In this document: in pieces, positions 1 through 6,187 of the stretch
Numbering within the stretch: position 1 is the stretch's first letter
Layout of the letters: each line of letters opens with the position of its first letter
Origin: Chloroflexota bacterium
Lineage (GTDB): Bacteria; Chloroflexota; Limnocylindria; Limnocylindrales; CSP1-4
Length of the DNA stretch: 6,187 nt
Direction of reading: 5' to 3'
NCBI GenBank assembly: GCA_027346765.1
Contig: DAIERN010000087.1
Coordinates: forward strand, 1-6,187
The notes under the pieces: model-generated
Database searches by the model: none
The model's input: the letters and a program-made list of their open reading frames with translations, nothing else
Told to the model about the DNA's origin: nothing
Position numbers and translations under genes: made by a program

Positions 1-1119
<1,119 letters not shown>

Positions 1120-1139
1120 TCGAAACAGGCGCCAGCCCC

Positions 1140-1589
1140 GTGGCCGGCCGCTATTACGAGGACTTCCGCGTGGGCGAGGTCATCGTCTCGCCCGAGACCT
1201 ACGAGGTGACGCGCGACAACCTGCGCGAGTTCGCCGCGCAATTCGATCCGCAGCCGATGCATCTCGAGGACGCCGCGGCGCAGGCCAGCGTCTTCGGCGA
1301 GCTGACCGCATCGGGCTGGCAGACCCTGGCCGCCACCATGCGGCTGATGGTCCTGTCGCCGCTGTTCGAGAGCGGCGAAGTAGTGGGCGTGGGCATCGAC
1401 AAGCTGCGCTGGCTGAAGCCTGTGTTGCCCGGCTACGTCCTCACGGCGCAGGCCGAGATTCTTGAGATGCGACCCTCAAAATCGCGCTCGGACCGCGGCT
1501 ACCTGCGCCTGCGCACAACCACCTACGGGCCGGATCGGCTCGAGGTGGCCACCCAGGAGCAAACCGTCCTGGTCCCGCGCCGCCCCTAG
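1140..1589 (+). CDS. MaoC-like (R)-specific hydratase/dehydratase, single hot-dog domain
   Basis: The gene encodes 149 residues from GTG 1140 to TAG 1587-1589. I chose this start because the product then begins VAGRYYEDFRVGE, the usual opening of short MaoC proteins, and because it lies just after the mmsA stop; no clear Shine-Dalgarno is visible. The hydratase-2 signature is present as FDPQPMH (residues 35-41), with the presumed catalytic Asp36 and His41, followed by the hot-dog helix ending in SGW. The family adds or removes water on acyl-CoA thioesters in the cytosol. The length fits a single hot-dog subunit acting as a dimer, as in PhaJ-type enzymes, not the two-domain form. The substrate is not evident. 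Its position 20 bases after mmsA suggests acyl-CoA metabolism downstream of propionyl- or acetyl-CoA or branched-chain catabolism. The variant DPQPMH, in place of the classic DxNPxH, is common in annotated MaoC-like proteins of unknown substrate. Confidence 0.88.
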   Translation: MAGRYYEDFRVGEVIVSPETYEVTRDNLREFAAQFDPQPMHLEDAAAQASVFGELTASGWQTLAATMRLMVLSPLFESGEVVGVGIDKLRWLKPVLPGYVLTAQAEILEMRPSKSRSDRGYLRLRTTTYGPDRLEVATQEQTVLVPRRP

Positions 1590-1640
1590 TCGAGGGCGCC
1601 AGATAAGCGCGCGGTAAGTCGCGCCGGACATCCTCCGTGG

Positions 1641-2372
1641 ATGGATGATGTGCGCATTGGACGCGTAATCCGCGCACTGCGTCGTCGACGACGTTGGCGG
1701 CAGGCCGATCTGGCGCGAGTTGCCGGCGTCTCACAGTCAGTCGTTTCGCGCGCCGAGCGCGGTCACAGCGCGACCCTGACTGTCGCAACAGTGCGCCGGA
1801 TACTCAACGGCCTGGACGCGCGCGCCCAATGGAGCGTCAGCTGGCGCGGCGGCGAGCTTGATCGGATGCTGGACGAGGATCACGCAGCCCTCGGAACAGC
1901 GGTGGTCGCACTGCTGTCCAAGCTGGGCTGGGGCCAGTTCTTGCCGGAGGTCACTTTCCTTCGCTTCGGCGAGCGCGGCTCAATCGATCTCCTCGCCTTG
2001 GATCAGGCGCGTTCGGCGGCGTTGATCATCGAGCTGAAGTCGGAATTGACGTCGTACGAAGAGACGCAGCGACGACTTGACGTCAAGATGCGGGTTGCGA
2101 CGGCCGTCATCCAGGAACGCGTCGGTTGGCGGCCGCACCATCTGGGCGTGGCGCTGGTCCTCACCGAGTCGCGCACCAATCGGGATCGAGCAAAGCGCGT
2201 CGCGTCGTTGCTCAAGGCCGCGCTGCCGGCGACTACCGTGGACGTACGGCGCTGGCTTCGAGAACCCAACGGCCCGATCGCAGGTGTTTGGTTTGTGCGG
2301 GTTATTCGCCCTCGGGCTGCAAACCGAGGGTCAGGAGGAGCACATCGCGTGCGACGGCCCCGTGCCGCTTGA
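1641..2372 (+). CDS. XRE-type helix-turn-helix protein with C-terminal PD-(D/E)xK-like domain
   Basis: The gene encodes 243 residues from ATG 1641 to TGA at 2370-2372. Residues 6-58 form a Cro/C1-type HTH: an arginine-rich first helix, QADLARVAGVSQSVVSRAERG (about 21-41), then a helix containing TVRRILNGL. Residues about 78-200 do not look like a sensor domain. They carry Glu103 (PEVTF), Asp116 (GSIDLL) and Glu131-x-Lys133 (IIELKS), spaced as in the metal-binding core of PD-(D/E)xK nuclease folds, with Gln143 in the next helix. The nuclease-like assignment is my inference from these motifs. The last 20 or so residues are a basic, low-complexity tail. No Shine-Dalgarno precedes the ATG, so a leaderless mRNA is possible. 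The gene uses more A/T-ending and CGA/CGT codons than mmsA, a weak hint of separate origin. It could be a DNA-binding regulator with an inactive fold, a nuclease, or a defence or toxin-type protein. Confidence 0.85.
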   Translation: MDDVRIGRVIRALRRRRRWRQADLARVAGVSQSVVSRAERGHSATLTVATVRRILNGLDARAQWSVSWRGGELDRMLDEDHAALGTAVVALLSKLGWGQFLPEVTFLRFGERGSIDLLALDQARSAALIIELKSELTSYEETQRRLDVKMRVATAVIQERVGWRPHHLGVALVLTESRTNRDRAKRVASLLKAALPATTVDVRRWLREPNGPIAGVWFVRVIRPRAANRGSGGAHRVRRPRAA

Positions 2373-2514
2373 CCCGTGCGGAAAACGCGCTCCAACACGC
2401 CGCCTGGCCGGAACCAAAGGCGCTCGAGATCGTAATGTTTCGGTTAGTAATCCGCGGACACTTATCTCGCGAATTCAGCGGGCCTTGCGGCCTCGGGCGG
2501 GCGATAGAGAGGCG
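2373..2514. other. Convergent intergenic junction, no supported gene
   Basis: This 142-base stretch separates the 3' ends of the HTH gene (+) and the DUF4177-like gene (-). It includes a more AT-rich patch around 2430-2450, an 8-base perfect palindrome TCCGCGGA at 2451-2458, and a 4-bp GGCC stem at 2481-2492 whose minus-strand transcript would carry a GCAA tetraloop. Neither structure is followed by a T-run, so I cannot call an intrinsic terminator. Frames that stay open here run on from or into shadow frames and resemble nothing I recognise. Confidence 0.6.
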
Positions 2515-2817
2515 CTAACCCTCGATGGGGCGCTTGAAATACCAGTTGGTCTGCATCATGCCCACCGGGGGCATGGGCCCGGCGGCATGGTTGACCACGG
2601 CGAACATCTCCCAGCCGCGATCGCCCATGAGGCCGCTGATGTAGCCCAGGTTCGCGCGCGCCCGGTCGAAGGTGATGAGCCACTCGGTCGACTGCGCGCC
2701 CAGGACGGTGGGCCCCAGCACTTGGCTCAGCTCCGCGGCCAAGCCTGGCTGCGGATGGCTGAAGCCCAGCGTGGTCTGCGGCTGATCGGTCAGCCAGGAG
2801 TATTGCCACTTACCCAT
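2515..2817 (-). CDS. DUF4177-like small protein, coupled to the hydantoinase gene
   Basis: The gene encodes 100 residues from ATG 2817 to TAG 2517-2515. The frame extends upstream inside the hydantoinase gene, but this ATG is preferred because GGAGG (2826-2822) lies four bases before it. The protein starts MGKWQYSW, has the motif GDRGWEMFAVVN at 65-76, and ends NWYFKRPIEG. A 'K-W-x-Y' beginning, a 'G-x-x-GWE-hydrophobic' turn and a closing aromatic strand ending in FKRP are the marks of DUF4177-like small beta-rich proteins. The match is motif-based, and the family has no established function. No signal peptide, membrane helix or cysteine is seen, so it is probably cytosolic. Only eight bases separate it from the hydantoinase stop, which suggests coupled translation and a role linked to that enzyme; this role is inferred from position only. 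Confidence 0.8.
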   Translation of the reverse strand: MGKWQYSWLTDQPQTTLGFSHPQPGLAAELSQVLGPTVLGAQSTEWLITFDRARANLGYISGLMGDRGWEMFAVVNHAAGPMPPVGMMQTNWYFKRPIEG

Positions 2818-2821
2818 TTCG

Positions 2822-2826
2822 CCTCC
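2822..2826 (-). promoter_or_regulatory. Shine-Dalgarno GGAGG of the DUF4177-like gene, sharing a base with the hydantoinase stop
   Basis: On the minus strand the order is TA-GGAGG-CGAA-ATG. The G of the upstream TAG stop codon is the first G of the GGAGG. The four-base spacing to ATG 2817 decides the start of the small gene against longer in-frame extensions, and the overlap favours re-initiation by ribosomes that have just terminated. Confidence 0.85.
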
Positions 2827-4226
2827 TAGACGAGGTATTCGCGCGCGGTCTTGCGCTTGAGGAACTTGCCCCACCCTTTTTCGCCCTTCCAGGCGCCGTT
2901 CTCGACGATCACCCGGCCGCGCGACATGACGATGTCCGATCCGCCCGTAACCGAGCGGCCCTCGTAGCACGAGTAGTCGACGTCCATGTGGTGCGACTTG
3001 GCGCTGATCGTGTGCGTGCGGGCCGGGTCATAGATGACGATGTCGGCATCAGCGCCGGGCGCCACGACGCCCTTGACGCCGGCCAGGCCGAACATCCGCG
3101 CCGGCGCCGCGCTGATGATCTCGACCCAACGCTCCCTGGTCAGGCGGCCGCCCACCACACCACCATCGTGCAGCAGGTCGACCCGGTCCTCGACGCCCGG
3201 CAGCCCGTTGGGCACCTTGCGGAAGTCGCCCACGCCGAGCTGCTTCTGGGTCTCGAAGTCAAAGGGGCAGTGGTCGGTCGACACGACCTGCAGATCGTCC
3301 TTGACGAGGCCCTGCCAGAGCGGCTCCCAGTGATCTTTGGGGCGCAGTGGCGGTGAGCAGACGAACTTGGCGCCATTGAAGCCATTGCCCAGGTCGTCGA
3401 GCGACAGGAACAGGTACTGCGGGCAGGTCTCGGCGAAAGCGGCCGCGCCGCGGTCGCGCGCCTCACGCACCATCTGGAGCGCGTCACGTGCCGACAGGTG
3501 AACGATGTAGACTGGCACGCCCGCCGCCTCCGCCAGGCGGATGACACGGTTGGTCGCTTCGCCCTCGAAGATGGGGTAGCGCACCACGCCGTGGAAATAC
3601 GGGTCGGTCTTGCCCTGCGCGACGTACTCGGCAGCAACAACGTCAATCGCCATGCCATTCTCGGCGTGCATCATGATCAGGCCGCCGTTCTTCTCCGTCT
3701 GCTGCATCGCCCGGAAGATCTGCCCGTCGTCGCTGTAGAAGACGCCCGGGTAGGCGGTGAAAAGCTTGAAGTCGGTGATGCCCTCCGCCACCAGCTGGTC
3801 CATCTCAGCCAGGGTCGCGTCGTTGACGTCGCTCATGATCATGTGGAAGCCGTAGTCCGTCGTGGCGTTGCCCTGCGCCTTGGCATGCCAGGTGTCCAGG
3901 CCTTCGCGGAGCGACTTGCCCTTGGACTGGACGGCGAAGTCGATCACCGTCGTGGTGCCGCCGTAGGCTGCCGCGCGCGTCCCGGTCTCGAACGTGTCCT
4001 TGGCGAACGTGCCGCCGAACGGCAGCTCCATGTGGGTGTGGACGTCGATCGCGCCCGGGATGACGTACTTGCCGGTCGCGTCGATCGTCTGCTCGACCCC
4101 GTCCGCCAACGGCGATCCAGCGAGGCCCCGACCCACCGCCGTGACCTTCTCACCGTCGACCAGCACGTCTGCCTGGGCCGAACCGCCGGCGTTCACGACC
4201 GTGCCGTTAGTGATCAGGATGCGCAT
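2826..4226 (-). CDS. hydA: Dihydropyrimidinase / D-hydantoinase
   Basis: The gene encodes a complete 466-residue protein from ATG 4226 to TAG 2828-2826, the normal length for cyclic-amidohydrolase dihydropyrimidinases. All binuclear metal ligands are visible: His63 and His65 (DVHTHME), Lys154, the carboxylated bridging lysine (DFKLFTAYP), His187 (MMHAEN), His243 (IVHLS) and Asp318 (STDHCPF). Tyr159, five residues after the lysine, matches the substrate-positioning tyrosine of the family. The N-terminal ILITNGTVV and the C-terminal GADADIVIYDP segment form the usual beta-sandwich around the TIM barrel. The cytosolic enzyme opens 5,6-dihydrouracil, dihydrothymine or 5-substituted hydantoins to N-carbamoyl amino acids. 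DHPase cannot be separated from hydantoinase activity by sequence alone; phenylhydantoinase or allantoinase is less likely. The Shine-Dalgarno is strong. It lies 36 bases after a zinc-ribbon membrane protein gene and is coupled to the small gene behind it. No carbamoyl-beta-alanine amidohydrolase gene is in the window. Confidence 0.95.
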   Translation of the reverse strand: MRILITNGTVVNAGGSAQADVLVDGEKVTAVGRGLAGSPLADGVEQTIDATGKYVIPGAIDVHTHMELPFGGTFAKDTFETGTRAAAYGGTTTVIDFAVQSKGKSLREGLDTWHAKAQGNATTDYGFHMIMSDVNDATLAEMDQLVAEGITDFKLFTAYPGVFYSDDGQIFRAMQQTEKNGGLIMMHAENGMAIDVVAAEYVAQGKTDPYFHGVVRYPIFEGEATNRVIRLAEAAGVPVYIVHLSARDALQMVREARDRGAAAFAETCPQYLFLSLDDLGNGFNGAKFVCSPPLRPKDHWEPLWQGLVKDDLQVVSTDHCPFDFETQKQLGVGDFRKVPNGLPGVEDRVDLLHDGGVVGGRLTRERWVEIISAAPARMFGLAGVKGVVAPGADADIVIYDPARTHTISAKSHHMDVDYSCYEGRSVTGGSDIVMSRGRVIVENGAWKGEKGWGKFLKRKTAREYLV

Positions 4227-4230
4227 CGGT

Positions 4231-4238
4231 CCCTCCTC
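4231..4238 (-). promoter_or_regulatory. Strong Shine-Dalgarno of the hydantoinase gene
   Basis: The minus strand reads GAGGAGGG followed by ACCG and ATG 4226, so the GGAGG core (4236-4232) is five bases before the start. This fixes the start codon. It contrasts with the two upstream zinc-ribbon genes, which have no comparable site, suggesting that the hydantoinase is translated more strongly even if all share a transcript. Confidence 0.85.
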
Positions 4239-4262
4239 TAAAGCCCTCGCTTCGCTCGAATG

Positions 4263-5075
4263 TTAGGGCGCGGCGAAAGCCTCGTAGTCGATCGTGATCA
4301 CGGCGCCAAGGGTGCTTGGGTCAGCGCACTCATCCACGTCGGTCGCCGGGTCATTGAAACAGGTGAAGTTGTACTGGAGCGTCTTGCCGACGTTGGCCTG
4401 GTACGGCGGCGCGAACGCCTGCGATGCTGCCGGGCAGGCGCTGGGCAGGCAGGTCGTCTCGAATATGACCTGCTTCCGGATCATCAGGCGGACCGTTCCC
4501 CAGCCGGACCACGAGCCGATCGTCACGTTTCGGATACACCACGTCTTGGGCAGGGGACCCTTGTGGAAATCGTGGCCCAGGCCCAGCTGCCATTGCTTGA
4601 CATTGGTGCCCTGCGAGGCGACCGCGCAGTTGACCGGGGTGGGCGACGGCGTGGGCACTGGGGTGGGCGTGGGCATGGGCGTCGGTGTCGGCGCGCCAGT
4701 CAGGGTCGGGAGTGGTGTCGGCGTTGCCGTGGCCAGCAGGGTCGGCGTGGGCGGCAGCGTGAGGCCGGCCGACTGCGTGGGACTCGTGAGCGGCTGGCCA
4801 GACGGCGTTGGACCGCTGGCCACGTGGGTCGGTGTCACCTTGGGGTTGTTGCCCAGCAGGACGATCGCGCCCCCGCCCAGCACGACGCCCGCCATGATCA
4901 GGACCGCCACCCCCAGGACCAGCTGGCCGATGCCCACCGAAGGCGAGCTGTCGCGGTGGTTGTAGTAGACGCCGGAGCTGAGCAGGCGCACGCCGCAGCG
5001 ATTGCAGAAGACCGCGTCGGCTGGATTCTGCCGCCGGCATCGGGGGCAGATGACGAAATCAGCCACTTGTGTCAA
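4263..5075 (-). CDS. Zinc-ribbon, single-pass membrane protein with Thr-Pro stalk and six-cysteine C-terminal domain
   Basis: The gene encodes 270 residues from TTG 5075 to TAA 4265-4263; GTG 5066 would shorten it by three residues, and neither start has a clear Shine-Dalgarno. In order: a Cys4 zinc ribbon (CPRC at 10-13, CNRC at 24-27), a membrane helix at about 50-74 (QLVLGVAVLIMAGVVLGGG), a Pro/Thr stalk at 78-148 dense in T-P repeats, and a C-terminal domain at 149-270. That domain has cysteines at 150, 180, 209, 214, 239 and 250, plus several tryptophans. With no basic or cleavable leader ahead of the ribbon, the likely topology is ribbon inside the cell and the stalked Cys domain outside, where it could form up to three disulfides. 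I do not recognise the outer domain; function unknown. The gene lies 24 bases after the stop of a neighbour of similar plan and 36 bases before the hydantoinase gene, so co-transcription is likely. Confidence 0.85.
   Translation of the reverse strand: MTQVADFVICPRCRRQNPADAVFCNRCGVRLLSSGVYYNHRDSSPSVGIGQLVLGVAVLIMAGVVLGGGAIVLLGNNPKVTPTHVASGPTPSGQPLTSPTQSAGLTLPPTPTLLATATPTPLPTLTGAPTPTPMPTPTPVPTPSPTPVNCAVASQGTNVKQWQLGLGHDFHKGPLPKTWCIRNVTIGSWSGWGTVRLMIRKQVIFETTCLPSACPAASQAFAPPYQANVGKTLQYNFTCFNDPATDVDECADPSTLGAVITIDYEAFAAP
4635..4754 (-). repeat. Degenerate Thr-Pro codon repeat (stalk of the zinc-ribbon protein)
   Basis: Residues 108-147 of the 270-residue protein are encoded by a degenerate short repeat, chiefly ACx-CCx codon pairs interrupted by Leu, Val, Met and Ala. 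On the + strand it appears as GTGGGC/GTCGGT-like units. It encodes an extended, possibly glycosylated spacer. Such arrays expand and contract readily, so length may differ between strains. Confidence 0.8.
4660..4679 (+). other. Predicted G-quadruplex motif in stalk-coding DNA
   Basis: The + strand reads four G-runs with loops of 1, 3 and 3 bases (GGGG-T-GGG-CGT-GGG-CAT-GGG), which meets the usual intramolecular quadruplex pattern. It lies on the template strand of the minus-strand gene, so the mRNA itself would be C-rich. It may be only a by-product of Thr-Pro coding at high GC. Confidence 0.5.
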
Positions 5076-5099
5076 TGGTAGACGTGCGGCTGAGGCCTT

Positions 5100-5939
5100 T
5101 TAGGGCGCGGGAGTTACCGTTGGATCAGGACTTGGGGTGGACGGTGACTGTTCGCTGACGGCAGGTGGGCTGGTCGGTGGTTCCGTGGGCGTCGGGGTCG
5201 GCGTCACCTCCGGCGTTGGCGGTGGGGTTGACGGCGTCGGCGAGGCCGGTGGCTGCAGGGAGATCGGCTTCTGCTTGAACGACTGCTTGCCATCAGTGCC
5301 GGTCACGACAAGGCTCACCGTGTATGTGCCGTACTCCGCGTAGGTGTATGTCGGGTTCTTGTCGGTTGAGGTGCCCGCGTGGTCGCCAAAGTTCCACTCG
5401 CGGCTCGCGACTGGCCCGCTCGAGTTGTCGCTGCAGCTGATCTTCTTCTGAGTTCCCACCTGGGCACAGGTGAACTTCGCGGTAACGCCCTGGGGGGCCG
5501 GAGTCGAATGCGGCGTGGCGGTCGGCGGCCCGCCGGTCGGCGGGACGGTGGGCAAGCCCGTGTCCGTGGGCAGGGGGGAGCCAAAGGAGGGCGAGTCGGA
5601 CGGCAGCAGGATGAAGGTCGGGGTGGGGCTGGGCGTGGGGGTGGCCTGCACGAACGGCGGCAGGGTGGGCGAGCCGGAGGCGAAGGCGATGTCGGTCGGG
5701 CTGGCCGTTGCCGGTGGGCTCGACAGGTAGATGGCGGCCGCGCCACCGATGAACAGGAAGCCGGCCAGAAGGGCCACGCCGAGCACTATCGCGCCGCTCC
5801 CACCCCCGCCGCGCGGCTCGACCATGACCACGCGGCGCTGGCCGCCGCCGAGCTTGTTGGCAAGCGGCAGCCGCTGGTGGCAGCGGCTACAGAAGGTGGC
5901 GCCGGTTGAGTTGCGCCGCCCGCAGTTGGGACAAATCAA
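5100..5939 (-). CDS. Zinc-ribbon, single-pass membrane protein with external PKD domain
   Basis: The gene encodes 279 residues from TTG 5939 to TAA 5102-5100. An in-frame stop at 5954-5952 leaves this TTG as the only ordinary start before the zinc ribbon. In order: a Cys4 ribbon (CPNC at 3-6, CSRC at 17-20), a Gly-rich link, a membrane helix at about 49-72 (GAIVLGVALLAGFLFIGG), a Ser/Thr/Pro stalk at 74-150, a PKD domain at 151-228 (WNFGD at 182-186, then a TYTYAEYGTYTVSLVV-type ending), and a Thr/Pro tail at 229-279. PKD modules are Ig-like beta-sandwiches found outside cells in adhesion or carbohydrate-binding proteins. Two cysteines (158 and 169) inside the PKD domain could pair. Likely topology is ribbon in the cytoplasm, PKD outside. 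The exact role is unknown. Ending in a bare linker-like tail is odd. It is first in the run of minus-strand genes toward the hydantoinase. Confidence 0.85.
   Translation of the reverse strand: MICPNCGRRNSTGATFCSRCHQRLPLANKLGGGQRRVVMVEPRGGGGSGAIVLGVALLAGFLFIGGAAAIYLSSPPATASPTDIAFASGSPTLPPFVQATPTPSPTPTFILLPSDSPSFGSPLPTDTGLPTVPPTGGPPTATPHSTPAPQGVTAKFTCAQVGTQKKISCSDNSSGPVASREWNFGDHAGTSTDKNPTYTYAEYGTYTVSLVVTGTDGKQSFKQKPISLQPPASPTPSTPPPTPEVTPTPTPTEPPTSPPAVSEQSPSTPSPDPTVTPAP
5620..5641 (+). other. Predicted G-quadruplex motif in the PKD protein stalk region
   Basis: The + strand reads GGGG-T-GGGG-CT-GGG-CGT-GGGGG, four G-runs with loops of 1, 2 and 3 bases. It sits on the template strand of the minus-strand gene, in the stalk that follows the membrane helix, a position comparable to the motif at 4660-4679 in the neighbouring gene. 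Confidence 0.5.
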
Positions 5940-5983
5940 GGAATCACTCGGTTAGACGCATGGAACCTGGTTGGGAGCGCCCA

Positions 5984-5989
5984 AGTATA
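5984..5989 (-). promoter_or_regulatory. Possible -10 element (TATACT) before the zinc-ribbon/PKD gene
   Basis: The 132-base gap 5940-6071 is the only sizeable space upstream of the minus-strand gene run. On the minus strand it contains TATACT, close to the sigma-70 -10 consensus, about 45 bases before TTG 5939 in a locally AT-richer stretch. No good TTGACA-like -35 is found 16-18 bases upstream. A start near 5977 would give a leader of roughly 38 bases. No other structure is evident in the gap. Confidence 0.3.
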
Positions 5990-6071
5990 GGAATGGCTAT
6001 TGAGTTACGACGATTGTCCGCCGCTGTTCGATACGGTTGGTCTGTGGTTCAGGTGGCGCGTGCGGCGGAAA

Positions 6072-6187
6072 TCAGGCGTGCGCGGCCGCGACCCCACTCA
6101 TGCGCGGCACGATGTCGCGCGCGTACGTGGCGAGCGTGGCTTCCTCGTACAGCATTTCCGCGGTCAAATGCCGCGCGCCCTTGCCGA
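6072..6187 (-). CDS. C-terminal end of an unidentified enzyme, possibly a luciferase-like (LLM) flavin oxidoreductase
   Basis: The frame is open from the right window edge (first full codon 6185-6183) to TGA 6074-6072 and gives 37 residues. The sequence starts GKGARHLTAEMLYE and contains the helix ATLATYARDIVPRM. A final helix of the type 'F/Y-A-x-(E/D)-(V/I)-(M/V/I)-P-x' near the C-terminus is common in luciferase-like monooxygenases, and 'GARHL' resembles the strand before it, so an LLM-class enzyme is my best guess. The fragment is too short for certainty. The neighbouring minus-strand frame is also open but is arginine/histidine-rich and looks like a shadow. The next gene starts 132 bases downstream in the same direction. 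Confidence 0.6.
   Translation of the reverse strand, partial: GKGARHLTAEMLYEEATLATYARDIVPRMSGVAAAHA

Noticed and set aside
1607..1624. Small inverted repeat (GCGCG, 8-base loop, CGCGC) between the MaoC and HTH genes
   Set aside because: The stem is only five base pairs of simple GC alternation with no T-run; this arises easily by chance at this GC, so neither a terminator nor an operator can be claimed.
2481..2492. GGCC stem with a GCAA loop as terminator of the minus-strand gene run
   Set aside because: It has only four base pairs and no following U-tract; too weak to call an intrinsic terminator.
2077..2829. + strand frame of 250 codons bridging the HTH gene and the DUF4177-like gene
   Set aside because: It overlaps two better-supported genes, has low-complexity composition, and has no start signal or domain.
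3498..4241. Long + strand open frame of 247 codons opposite the hydantoinase gene
   Set aside because: It is antisense to a gene with all catalytic ligands intact, and its product has no recognisable motif.
4635..4754. Short regular repeats that might suggest a CRISPR array or VNTR locus
   Set aside because: The units are a few bases long, degenerate and in phase with Thr-Pro codons, with no spacers; they are protein-coding stalk repeats.
4260..5081. Long + strand open frame of 273 codons opposite the zinc-ribbon gene
   Set aside because: Its translation is Arg/Gly/His-rich with no domain, and it exactly mirrors the minus-strand gene that has a zinc ribbon, membrane helix and stalk. It is a high-GC shadow.

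Overview
The window is GC-rich throughout, with strong G/C preference at third codon positions. It holds eight genes or gene fragments on two converging strands. Two adjacent genes encode proteins with an N-terminal Cys4 zinc ribbon, one membrane helix, a Thr-Pro repeat stalk and an external domain. That architecture, with the GC content and frequent GTG/TTG starts, points to an uncultured high-GC Chloroflexota bacterium or a relative. This placement is inference; no RNA marker gene is present.

Left part, + strand: the 3' three quarters of a CoA-acylating (methyl)malonate-semialdehyde dehydrogenase (1-1119), a short MaoC-type hot-dog hydratase (1140-1589), then a helix-turn-helix protein (1641-2372) whose second half reads like a PD-(D/E)xK nuclease-type domain. 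A 142-base convergent junction (2373-2514) follows, with no convincing terminator.

Right part, - strand, read from right to left: the last 37 codons of an unidentified enzyme, possibly a luciferase-like flavin oxidoreductase (6072-6187); a gap with a possible promoter; a zinc-ribbon/PKD membrane protein (5100-5939); a second zinc-ribbon membrane protein with a six-cysteine outer domain (4263-5075); a complete dihydropyrimidinase/D-hydantoinase (2826-4226); and a 100-residue DUF4177-like protein (2515-2817). The last two are tightly coupled: the Shine-Dalgarno of the small gene shares a base with the stop codon of the hydantoinase gene.

Metabolically, the hydantoinase and the semialdehyde dehydrogenase fit one route. 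Reductive uracil/thymine breakdown uses dihydropyrimidinase and yields beta-alanine or beta-aminoisobutyrate; after transamination, MmsA converts the semialdehydes to acetyl-CoA or propionyl-CoA. They lie on opposite strands, so this link is suggestive, not shown. The most unusual items are the HTH/nuclease-like fusion, the paired zinc-ribbon stalk proteins placed before a catabolic enzyme, and the small protein coupled to the hydantoinase.
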